From the NCBI RefSeq assembly GCF_003073045.1, contig NC_037603.1:15382192-15446191 (forward strand): DNA of 64,000 nucleotides, written 5' to 3'. The number at the start of each line of letters is the position of its first letter. The first letter of the stretch is position 1. The position numbers were made by a program, and so were the translations under genes. The DNA comes from Pomacea canaliculata (Eukaryota > Mollusca > Gastropoda > Architaenioglossa > Ampullariidae). Shown one piece after another: positions 41,759 to 54,000 of the stretch. The notes beneath the pieces are model-generated. The model saw nothing but the letters and a program-made list of their open reading frames with translations, was not told the origin of the DNA and made no database searches.

Positions 41759-43763
41759 ATGCTGCTCGTGTACTTCACGTTGTTGACTGGTACGAACTGT
41801 GTGTGTGGATGAGTGTGTGTGTATATAAATAATATGAGAGAGAGAGAGTGAGAGCTCATATATTTTCCATCCGTTACATAAATCCTTAATCTATGCTAAG
41901 TAAAGTCAATAATTTTTTTCAACGATACTAGCAAACACTGTATTATCATCATCGTCGTCGTTGTCGTGATCACCAACATGAACATGAGACATACTTAACC
42001 TTGTATGTGTATGCAAATAGTCGCAAGGCTGGGGAATGCGCAGTCGCAGTGCCTGACTGTCATGCACGCGTCCGACCTGCGCCAGTGCTTCCGGATGAGA
42101 GACATCAAGTATGTAGTCGTGCACCAGCAGGACGACGTCATCGACACTAGCCTCAGCATCGAGGGCTTTCTCTACGACCCGGCACTGACATGCGCGTGAG
42201 ACTCAGTCTTGTTCTTTCTTTTTTTCCTGTCTGTTGGTCTGTTTGTGTTTACAGACAATGTATATATGAAGCCGAAGTCGGTAGTCGTAGCCATCGAGGC
42301 TTAGTGTATGCTTTTTCGTGTGTTGGCAGATCGCAGCAAAAATTCGCAGAGTTGTTCGACTGCCTGAGTGGGGCGACCACCAAGTGCTTTACTGAAGACC
42401 TCCACAAGTTTGTCCCTGACTCCACACTGACGGAGCAAGGTCTCAACTACTTGTGTCAGCACGTTGATGACATAGACAAGGACTGTTACAATCAGACCTA
42501 CGATGAGGTCTTTGCCTGCGTCCGAGAACTGTCGAGGGAGGTTATAAAAGGGGCCGACGATATCTTCACTAAAGCTTGCACGTAAGTAAACATAAAGATT
42601 TTTTTATATGTTGTCATGACTTGCTTTTTTTCATAAAGAAAGATATCAGCGACGACTCATTTCCATTTGCGAGTTTGATGACTAATCGGATCAACTTTAA
42701 ATCTTTTCCGTTGATGTTTATTAGTCTGTTCATGTTTCTTTTACTTGTAGCCAGCAGCATAGAGAACAGATTATTGTGACATGAGATTCAGATGAGTTGC
42801 TTCCCTTCCTCTGCGTCTGCCTTTATGATGATGAAAAATGATAATATATATTATATAAAGTCTTTGTGACAATTTCGCCCTACGTAGCAATGTAGCAATG
42901 AAAATAGGTTAAAAGCCAATTTGGTTTAGTTGATTTCTTGGTACACCAACAAAATACCTGGCTAGTAGGGGTAGGTGTTCTTGTGAAAGAAAGCCTTGTG
43001 AAAGAAAGAAGACAAAGAAACTACAATAGAAATGAAGGACAAGGCCTGGAGAGGTAAGGATGGAAGAAAGAATGAATAAAAGAAAAGAAGAAACAAAGAA
43101 CCAGCTACAGTCTTGTTCTTTTGCTTCTAGTGGAAATGATCTTGCTGTCAAAGTGGAGTGGCCGGCAGGGACCACTGCTAGAAATATTTCTGGAGAAGGG
43201 CGCGTCCCTGGCGAGGGATGACTCATCGTCTTTTTCTGCATCGCTAATGGTTTTCACTTAGAGACGGGAAAGACACGGCGCCAGCTCGACAAGCATGACA
43301 GAGCTGTTTAATATTGAGTGAGGTGCCATGTGCAAGCCCCGCGAGATAGTCTGTACAAGCTCAGCAAATATTGTACAACGATAATCTATACAAGCCATAG
43401 TTGTGTGCTTGTACATAGTTCAGAATTTATCATGACAGACCAACGTTCATTCCGAGGTCAAATGAGCAGATTTTGGATTTTGCACATAAATCTCTCTGTC
43501 AGTTAACCTTTGACATGTCTGTCGGCAGGACTGTGGACATCACTCACGACTGCATCAAGGCAAAGGTTCTGTGCGGGGCCAGGACACAAGAAATTCTCCT
43601 CAAGTTTCAGGACGAACACCGGAAACCGGTCGGCTGTCCTGCGCCTGCGCGACATGGCCGGAAGTTGTACATAACCACAGGGGGCAGCACCACTGCCTGC
43701 GTGTCCACTTTTTTGCTCATATTTTTGGGCCTGTTTGCTACCCTGGCAGACGATGAATTATAA
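41759..43763 (+). CDS. Secreted cysteine-rich protein, possible GPI anchor, 4 exons, 230 aa
   Basis: Exons 41759-41789, 42021-42195, 42330-42581 and 43529-43763 join in phase to 693 nt with GT-AG introns. The signal peptide is split across exons 1 and 2: MLLVYFTLLT then VARLGNA, with cleavage likely just before QSQC. The mature part holds about 12 cysteines in two similar blocks (e.g. FDC, TKC, YLCQ, KDC, FAC, KAC, HDC, VLC, GCP). The last 20 or so residues (core STFLLIFLGLFATLA) are hydrophobic and end DDEL, as in a GPI-attachment signal or a single C-terminal membrane segment. The cysteine-rich helical layout resembles the T20D4.11-like/DUF19 group of secreted invertebrate proteins, but this link is only an impression. 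No enzyme motif is seen. Confidence 0.8.
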
Positions 43764-46700
43764 TGTCTCGCAGTGATAGCTATACCTGTCGTACATTTTG
43801 CTAGCGATCTTCACGAGACAGTTATTAATTTCTGTGTCGAGGTTTGGTTAATTCTGCCAAAAACTTAATCGTGTTATTAAGAGCGAGTCGAAGGACAATC
43901 TGCAAGTTTTAGCACTCACTTGTAAGCAGAGGTTGTTTTTTTTTTTTTTTTTTTTTTTTGCCATATTCTGCATTAAAAAAAAACAACAACAAAGCTATTC
44001 TATTCTAGAGTTGTCCATTTTTTATGAATTGATTGACTCGTTTCATTGACTTATTCGTTCGATTGATCGATTGTTCACTAATTTGATCAGCCTGGTCGAG
44101 GTTCGGTGGAATACAGGCATACCTCAGTTTTACGCCTGTTCAGGACAGTGAAACGAACTCACCAGAAGCTCCTGAACTCTTTTCACCAAAGAGTCACTCG
44201 AGCGTTGTGAACGAGCTAGCAAACTGAATACTCATCACTCATCAGTGACCCTGTGTATGACCTGCACAGGAAATACTTTGTGCGCCATCTGTCTGCCGCT
44301 CGAGTTTCTGTCATTCTCTTTCTTGTCAATTCACGCAATGTTATTGTTGTCTGTCAGAAGTTTACGAATGATTGGGTTTAAATTTTGAGGATAGCAGTAA
44401 ATCATGTCCATTCACTGTTTTGTATTATTTGAATACAAATCCTGGATTACCAACGATAATTATATGTACATAAAATTGCTGTATGTATACATGTATGCGC
44501 GTGTATCATTTTCTGCTTTGAATGTTTACACTTGCAACACTTTGTACGAAAACTAGGAATATTTTTCATCCTCGTTTTCGAGCCTACACTTAAACTGCGG
44601 TTTAATGACACCTGCTTACGACTGCTACACAGGTGTGCTTAAACATACATAAAGCTACATATATACCTGTGTTGAAGATGTCCAATCCTCGAATGTATGT
44701 CAATGATTTCCGCAAAAGTAAATGAAACTTTGAGTGTGCTTTATTTAGGCAGCTTCTCTGTGTTTGAGCTGTGTATGATGAACATGTGTGTTTGTGTGTT
44801 CATGTGCTTGCATGCTTGCTGTGCATGTGTAAATATCCGTATGTTTTTATGATTATGTGTGCCTGTGTGTGTGATCAGCTTGTAGGTTGGTAGCTGGTCA
44901 CCAGATAGCTCAGTACTGCTGTCACCTCCCTCGCTGATGAAGATCGAGAATTTTATTATTATTTATCTCACTGACACTATTGTGGATGTGTCTCACATGT
45001 TCATATCCAATACTCCGCCATTGCAATATGTGTTTATATGCAATATTTTAATTCAATTTAACACTTTATTTTATAATCCCACTAGATTTCTGTTGGGGAT
45101 GGGGGAAAGGATTGCAACTATGAAAAAAGCTGAGAATTGAGAATACATCTTAACTGAATAATAAGAAATAGTCGAGTTATATGAAATAGGGTTCTAATGT
45201 GTGAATAAAGACACTGGCACATTGTACTATGATTTCTGTGTGGATGTACATGGCGTGTGTGTGCGCATGCGCAAACTCTGGACCTTGATGACTACTGGCT
45301 AGTTTCAGATTTTACTCGGGTGGGTATTGGGAGGCGACCAAAGAAAAACGGAAAGACGGTTCAGGAAGATTGATTGCCGCTGACACGAATGAAATAAAAA
45401 GAAGGATGCTACCGCCAACTCGAGTGGTTAGTCTATGGTGGATGCAGTCATCAGACGAAACAATAGCATCGTCGATACAAAAAGACATTTCCTCCACACT
45501 CCGGTTTAAGCTCTGCCTCGGACTACGACGAAGAATTGTTTCGAAACGAACACCACTTGCAAATTACTTACCGAAGATGACCAGACATGCCTTATTTAAT
45601 CCTGTTTTTAAAAGAAAATTTGTTTCGTGAAACTTGTTTAGGGGGGATGTAAGAACCTGTCTTGCGTTTACTAGACGAAGTTCCTTCCCTTATGTAATTG
45701 TGCCAAGTGCAATGTTTATATTACCTTCCGGCCGTCCAACAGACTTGGGGAAGAAATACAAACAAAAGTAAACGTAATCAAAAACCTCTTTTGAACTCTT
45801 CATTTTGTTGTTGAGATTTGCACTGGGTTTTTTTTTTTAAACACACAAAAATAAAATAAAAGTTGTTCTGTACTTACTTAACAATTTTTTGAGTTGCCTA
45901 TGGTGGGATAAGGATGAAAAGACTATTCACCGCCCTACCACCATCCTAGCCAAGTGAGAATTGCCCCACTGCTTTATGAGCAACCTTGAGAAAAATAAAG
46001 GCTAAGGGAGTAAACTAAACCCCTGAAGATAATCACTTGAAGAGGAGGATGGGTGCCAACAGGTGCAAAAGCCCAGAGACAGGGCCATGAATATTTGCCC
46101 TAAAAAAAAATGACAGGATTTGGGAGACAACAACTGACAATACTGTGAGCTCTGGCATGGCATGGACATCTTACTACATAGAGAAGTGGTCAGAGTTGAC
46201 ATAGGTGAACACCAATAACCAGCAGACTGAGCTCGCGTGTCTCTGACAGGGTTAGGGGTCTACCAAATACTAAAAACCCAAGTCAGCATAAGACCTCGGA
46301 CAGTAAGGAGAAATGTAGGAAAGGGAAAAGAAAAGATTTGTGTGCATGAGGAAAGGAAGGAGCTCAATGAGAAACATACGGCAGTGGACTACTTCAACAT
46401 CTGCACCACCGCTTTAACATCCTCTAATTAAAATCAGATGCTGAGGAGTCCAGCACCATCTCCAAACAATTACAAGAACTCCAAGGATCATGGAAAGGAA
46501 GATTTTATAAACTTCAAGACCTGCGTATATATTAATGTCAAGAAGTTTGCGAGGGTGTATGTGTGTGTGTATATACAGTAAATTCTATTCCTTGCTCTCG
46601 AGCCCACAGCAGGAGAGTTGTCACTCCATGTGGTAAGTGCTTACTGCATTGAATACATTTATTTAAATTGTACAACAAACATTTTGAATCAGGTAAAAGT

Positions 46701-49700
46701 GCCAATAAATGTGCGACTGAACGAGGAATTAATGCAGAAAACTAAATACACAGACTTCACATGTTAACTGACTACACACAGCTCACCCAAAGATTGAACT
46801 TAATGCAGTATAACTTCACGCATCTAATATTTATTATGAGCATTTGTTCAGACATCTCAATATATATTACAGTGCCTTCCAACGACACAACCATATACAG
46901 ACTAATCATTAAACACTTCCTTTATTTTAGCTAGATATAATATGAAACATAATGTTATTTCAATGTTAATAGACTGAATGTGTGCAAAAGCTGGGAAAAG
47001 TCTGTGCGCAAAATATGAAAGTTGGCAAAAATGTAAATTTCCCAGATACATATATACATAAAATGCCATAATATTTGATGTTTTACTGACTCTTCTTAAA
47101 ATTTAGTTTCAGAGTAAAACACATTATTTACTGTATTAAGCAAGGAATCCATATTCACAAGTGTACAAAAGGGGAGGACACAACAGTTATGCAAGTGCTA
47201 ATTTTAACAAAGTGTTTGATCCTTCATTCATGCAAAATGGAAAGACTCACACACATTAAATAAGCCAGACATGACTAGATAAACATTTGGGGATTTCAAA
47301 AATGATAAAGTTTGCGTCTCAAAAGTCGTATTTCATTCAGAATATATTTATTGAAAGCAAGAACACTGAGAATTCATACGATCCATTAATAAAATACAGG
47401 TTTTTATGTCAATGTGCGTGTAACGCTTAACTGTTGACATACACAGCTGTAGAACAGTAAGCAAAACTAATTTTAAATTATTGAGAATGGCAAAATGGTG
47501 TAATGATTCTTTTTCACTCCAACCTTTCCTAACATACAGCACCTCCAACCCTGAACACACCACACACTCACTTCCTCACAGACTATCACTCGGGGATAAA
47601 AGTATGTTCTGTGCTGAACACATTTGTGCATTTACAGGAACCACACAGCTACCGCGGAACCCCGCTTCATTCCCAGGACAATATCTACCATGACTTCTTG
47701 TTCTTCTCTTCTTTCCTTCGTCTGTCTATCCACAGCCTCAGTCAAGATGACCACAAACCAGACAGACAATATCACTGTATTATCTCAAAGCTTCTGTCAG
47801 CAGGTGACATCACTTCCTGTTGATGAAGAAACTTAGTATCTTCTCTTCCAAGCAAAGACTGTTCAGTAGATGAACACCAAGTAACTCTACGGAGATTGGA
47901 GATTCTTCTGTCAAGGATAATCTGTTCCAAACAAATTACTTATGTTTGGGTAGATGCTGCTCGTCTGAGAAGTGTTCATTTCCGAGGGAAGTTTTGGCTT
48001 CTGGCTAAACAGAGTTTGTCGACAGGAAACTCATCCTCGTGTCTCTGTTGTTTCGTACACAACAGGTAGTTCTAAGTCTTTAACCTTCTCTACCTTTGTT
48101 CTTTTACTTCCATTACATATAAAGTTTTTTCCGAGACATTTACAAAATACAGAGACATGTAAGGCTGTTTTGATTATAGTGCTGAGGAGTAAAGTTTGGA
48201 CATGAGACTAGCTACCAACACCTTGACATTTATCAAGTATCGTTTTTACAAGTGTTAATGTGGAATAACAATTTTCGATTTTAAATGTGTACTAACAAAA
48301 ACATAACAAAAAAAAAAGCACTTCATCATGTGATGTGCTGAAAAGATATACATTTACATCACTGTAGCAACATCACATCACTAAAACCTGTAGAAATTAT
48401 AGTACAGACTGTACTATTGACCTCATGACCTGGGAGAATCAGAATATGTTTTCCGCACAACCTTTCTCCTCTAAGAAACTTAAACTCTAACAAAATTCTT
48501 TAATATGACATTCATTAGTACAGTTCACCTCTGTAGTTAAGTAATTAAGTACACCATGGAGGACAAACTGCGGAGGCCAACCATGATTTCTCATGGACTT
48601 GTTTAAGTTCCCGGGAAGCGAAACTGAAAACACAGGTTTACACCTGTAAATGTTTATGCAAGCCTGCTGTAAAAATACACATTTCTGGTTCAGGGTGGGC
48701 TCTCTAGTATCAAAACCACATATAAGGCTTTCATATAAGCTTTTATGTGGTTGTTAACGGAGCTATGATAAATTTGTGGTTACTGAAGCGTGGTAAATAC
48801 GATTTCCAAAAGAGAAAATTAATATTAAAAAAAGAGACAAATAACATTGCATTATGGATTGTTTCATATACAGAAATGTAAACAAAAATATTTATATCTA
48901 GCCATGTTGTTAGGAAAAAGGGACAAACACAATCTGTCAACACTGTCAGCCATCTAGAAGAAACTCAATCCTATGTGTGGTGTTGTTACGACGGAGGAGT
49001 CGAAGCTTGCCCACGGACCCAGAATTTACTGCTCGATTTCAGACTTTTCTCGAATTTGCCAAGAAACCGAGTGCCACGTGGCCAAAAGAACGTTCCTAGG
49101 TCATGGGGGTCATTTTATCTCCACGTAGCAGTGCCAGGGCTCGCTCATTCGTTGAGTTCTCGAGATCACGTAGATACGCACCTCGCATTTCAGGTTTTAA
49201 CTTAATTGTAAGACCTTACTGATAGTGAGACGAGGAGCAAACGAGAGCATGCCATTAGGACAAAATTTCTTTTAAAAAAAATGGACGACAACTAAATGTT
49301 GCTGGTCAGGATGGCGGCCAATCTACCTTTAGTTTAGCTTTTTGTTATGCTCGCTTTTTTTTCAATTATTTATGTAGGAGGGAAGCTGAGAGATGACTTG
49401 GCTGCGTCCCATTTTGACCTTTGACCCTACCTGCAGCACGGATTTACTGGCGATGGAGGCCGGCCTCTGCAGAGTGGCAGGAAATAGATAAACCACCTGG
49501 CAGATGTGTCAGGAAAGGGAGGTTCTGACACCTGATCAAACGCGACAGGTATATTGCCGACCCTCTTCGCAGCCCTTTAACTTCCGGACCACCCTCTATC
49601 GCCTCTCTCTACCCCCAAAACTTCTCCCTCCCTATCCAACCAGCCCCCACCGATCCCTACGCGACTAATCAGCCTTGGGTTGATAGCCTTGGGTTTTTGT

Positions 49701-51039
49701 TCTACTGGTTTATTTTCTGGACATGGCTGGTCTGGACCTGGACCTCGTCGGGTAAAGCAGACCAGGGTGGCGCCATACCCGATGAAGGCCTGTTCTAGAA
49801 GCACCAGTAATCTCCTTTACCATCTCTTGATTTTTTTTTCGCTCCCTCTATCTCCTTTCCTCCATTCCTGCCCTTAACTCAAAAGTAATTGCAACTGTTA
49901 ATAAGACAGACGTAAACAACAAAATATTTTGTTGTGCTATTTGAGTAAAATCCAAATATTTTTTAGTTCGTACCCTTGTGAAGGAAATAAATCGTGGGTC
50001 TATGTTTGTATTTTGTGCGAACAGCGATAATAAGTAAATACAACACAGCTTCAATATTTCCTGTAGACTCGGAAACGAGAAACAACTGCGAACAACAGTG
50101 TACTGTTCTCCCCCGACCTCCCTCCGCCGCTACCGCCCTACAAAATAAACGGAAAGAAGCATTGCCTCTAAGCACCCATCATTTCCAAAATAAATAAACA
50201 GCAGGAAGAGCAAACATCACAGAAACTTCGCATACATCACTGGTTAGTAGGGGTGCTTCCACTTCGGTGGATGTCATAAAAGTTACCTCGAGTGGACGGA
50301 TCCATTACGGTCGGGCCCTATCTTACTCGCTGGGCAACTTCCGGTCGGTGGCAGTGAACACGTGGTCTGCAGCGCAGTAGACTACTTTCTCGGCACAGAG
50401 TAAACTAAATAATGTTCCTTCCTTCCTTACACAACTCTGCGAGGTCCAAAACAAGTTTCTCGTTAAAGACAGAAAGGATTGTTGGTCTTTGTGTGTTAGC
50501 ATACGAGTTCACAAAAGTTCTTGAGTGTGTGTCTCGTGTGTGTGTGCGCGCGCCTGCATCCGCCATATCTGGCTTAATGTTCAAGTCTGTTATTTTTAAT
50601 ATTTCACAAAACTTTACGATGTTTTTTTCGATTTTTCTGCTGGTTTTTTTTTTTTTTCTTTTGAATGTCCCTCATCTAAAGATATTTGCAACCCTACCTA
50701 AGCGATGACTGCTATGCTACTTTCAGATCCAAACAATAAAAAAAAATTGTATTTGTCCCCTGCTCTGTTTCAAACAAAATAAGACATAATATCCTCTTCC
50801 GTCATGAAGCTCATATGTGTCCCATCTGTTTCCGTTACGAAGGATGCAGTCAGTTTCATCAACCTTCACTTTCCAACACCAAGTTGGTTTTTGAAAATAA
50901 GCAGCTTCCTCGGTAAACAATATCAGCTGGGTCAAGACTCTTCCAACAACCAAAAAAATCCCCATAATTTTTTTGTCTGGAAGAAAAATGTTGGTTCATT
51001 TTGACAAAGGATGGTAGGGGAAGGAGAAGGCAGGAAAGT
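43764..51039. other. Long gene-free stretch
   Basis: Apart from the poly-T tract at 43.9 kb I see no coding exon, transposon protein or RNA gene. CG-rich islets at 49.0-49.6 and 50.2-50.5 kb might be promoter or leader sequence. Part of it may be 3' UTR of the minus-strand gene that stops at 51041. Confidence 0.5.
43935..43959. repeat. Poly-T tract
   Basis: About 25 T, followed 15 bp later by a poly-A run; possibly the tail of a decayed retro-insertion. Confidence 0.8.
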
Positions 51040-51045
51040 TTTATT
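51040..51045 (-). terminator. AATAAA overlapping the stop codon of the secreted-protein gene
   Basis: The minus strand reads TTTGAATAAAACTTTCC: the stop TAA sits inside AATAAA. If used, it would leave a 3' UTR of only some 20 nt; a downstream signal may be used instead. Confidence 0.3.
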
Positions 51046-54000
51046 CAAAGCTCCTGGACAGCCGTTGGGTACGCGCGCGTTTGCGTCGCAGTCGCAGTCG
51101 CTGTACGCCATCGAGTGGCACCTGGTTGCGGCGCCGCTTCTTGGTGTTGAGCTTGTCCAGCTTCTCCTGCTTCTTCATGCGGTGCACGGCCTGCGACAGC
51201 GACTTGGTGACGTTGGCGAAGGTGGACACGCGCGCGGTGTAGCGCGAGGCAAAGTCACGCTTCTCCTCATTGGTCAGCTTCACCCAATTGAGACGACCCT
51301 TGTGGATTTCCGCTTGCAGGGTCACCAGCTTCCGGCGGAGTTCACGAACGCGCCGGCATAGCCTGGAGGAGTTTTTCCGGCACTGGGGGAAGAAAAATAT
51401 AAAGGATATCATGAAGTGGGTTACCAAATGGAACCAAGGAACCACACACGCAAGAGCATGAACTCACAAACACACACATACATATTTTTTTCAACGCACA
51501 TACGACCCTAAAAAAAGAAGAGAACATGAATCCATGAGGTTAAAAGTCAAGAGAGAAAGCAAACAATTCATAAAGAACAAATGAAAGAAATAAAAAAGAA
51601 TGGTTGCAGGCGGACTCACCTTCTTTGCTGTTTTCTTGGCAGTGCTAATGGATCTTCTCAAAGAGACCTCTAGCATTGATGTAGCTTCCCATGTCAGTGG
51701 ACTTGGTCCACGGCCAGCTACTGCGAGCAAAAAAACAAATACACACTCAGTGATTGGTGGTGATAATGACAGCTATGAAACGATATACTATGTAAAATGC
51801 TATGAAATTTCCAAATTTCACTCATCAAACAGATGGGAGGGGTTGATTAATTTTCATTTAAATTTCGCAGACATGCACCTGCTGTGTAAACGACTAGCAA
51901 CTATGTTTACTTCTTAACGAATAGTTCCACCCCGTTCGCTGTTCGCAGTCATCGACCTTTTAACCTGCTGAGGTATCATGATAGTTACCATGGATACGCA
52001 TGTCTGTTCCTGACCTATGATTAATGCTCCAGACTTGACACGAAACCTGAAGTCAATGCGCTCTCACAGCCGGAAAATATTAAATAAAAATAAAATAAAC
52101 CAACTACGAATGTTCCTGACAAACTAAGGACAGAATAATAAAAAAAAAGTCTGTGAGTATATTTGGAAGTAAACCTTTAGAGGACAAGTCTGGATGTCAT
52201 GTTATCATCGTTCAGTCCCCACCCACTCTCTACCGGATGGATGTCATTGATTAGCGAATTCCCGCGAGGAAGATTGTATATAATTGGAAGATTTCTCAAG
52301 ACAAGACTGGGTGGGACCAATGGCACTTACTGGGTGAGCCGCTGATCAGAAATGGAAACAGCTGGTAGTGCAGATGGGGGTTCAAGCGGCCCGAGACGAT
52401 CTGCATCTGCGTGTATTTGACCATCATCTCCTTCAGTTCCACCTCCCTGATAGCCGCCTCCCACTCCTTGTCGCTGTACTTGTCCAGGGTGTATGGGTTT
52501 TGGGTGGCTGTAGACAAGTTTACAACCTGGAACAGGACACAAGTAGGCACTCAGCTACATTTTTCAAGTAGTTACTTTACATTGAAGATTTATCCATGCA
52601 TACCCACCCTTCCACACACACATGCACCCCAATTAGAGTTTTAAGTTTTGGGGTCTCAAGACGAGGACTGGCGATAAATACGATTTCAGCACGGAGGCGT
52701 ATTGGTTAGTTTGCTACCCTCTTGATCAGTCTCGACAGATTTCTAGCCAGAAAATTCTACACTCTCTCAAGTGCCAAAACCCATTTTTGTCACTAGCACC
52801 CTACCCTCGCCATTTACTGCCACCACTATGCCTATCCCTCGCAGTATTATTTGGCTATCTTTGACACCATGAGCCGTCAAGGTCTCTGACCCATTCACAC
52901 CCTGAGATGTCAAGAGTTCAAGATGTTTAGGCGTGGGAAAAGTTCGCGATCTTGCATGACATTCAAAACATAACAACTAAGCTTATACTCATTCTTTTCT
53001 CTCACATACAAGTGACCCTAGAATACACACACGCGGGCGCGCACACATACAAGTGACCCTATGACTATAGCTTACAAACTGGACTTTAATTCGATAAAGT
53101 CAGACAGCAATCACAACTATCATGTTTTTTAAAAAAGGAAAGAATTTTAAGTACAAAAAGTGAGGTAAAGGAAATTGTGAACAGATTGTGGAAAACGAAG
53201 GCCAAAGGTGCATTCCTAGAGCGAAAAAAAAATGCAGGTAATTTCTGCACGTACCTGGCAAAAAGGTTGGGAAAGGCGAGGGTTGTGGTGGGGGTGAATG
53301 ACTAGAAGGAAGGAAAAAGACATTGCTAATCGCCAAGCACCGCCAAGGAAATCGCCATGCTGTCCCTAATACCTCCGGTGAACTTCTGCACCCAAACTCG
53401 ACGCACGTGCTTGACACGCGCTGCCGGTGCAGGCACGTGCTACAGACGGGAGGTATCTCCTTGACATTTAGTGGCCTTGTCCAAGTCCCAAAGTACTGGG
53501 TCAGTGCGTTGGTTACAACGATGAGATTGCACGTGGGTGTGGGTACCGAGGGAAGGAGGACTCCAGTGTAGAAGTTCTCTTTTTTTTTTTCTTTGGCTCC
53601 TCGTCTTCCTACACCGACATCACCTCTTCTCCCGGGGCAGGGAGGGAGAAGGAACCAACAACTTGTTTTTCTTCATTTTTGTAAACCCCATTAGCAGAAC
53701 CAGACATCCACGCCACACAGGAAAACACAAGTTTCCGGTGAAAGATCCTGAACGGATAAACGAACAGAAAGTCCCTTCTTCTTCTCACTATCTTCATGCG
53801 CTCTCTCTCTCTCTTCCTTTTCATCTAGACGCTAAATGTGACACAACAACTCTTTATGTGTAAAAAAAATGTAATTTCTATTTCCGTCTCTCTCTCTTCT
53901 CACACACGTACACACACATATGGACACACATACATATAGAACACGCATATACCTACATGGTAACGTCTGATATTTTAAGAAATATATAAAAATCACAACA

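Noticed and set aside
51011-51361. 116-aa plus frame
   Set aside because: Antisense shadow of the last exon of the minus-strand secreted-protein gene.
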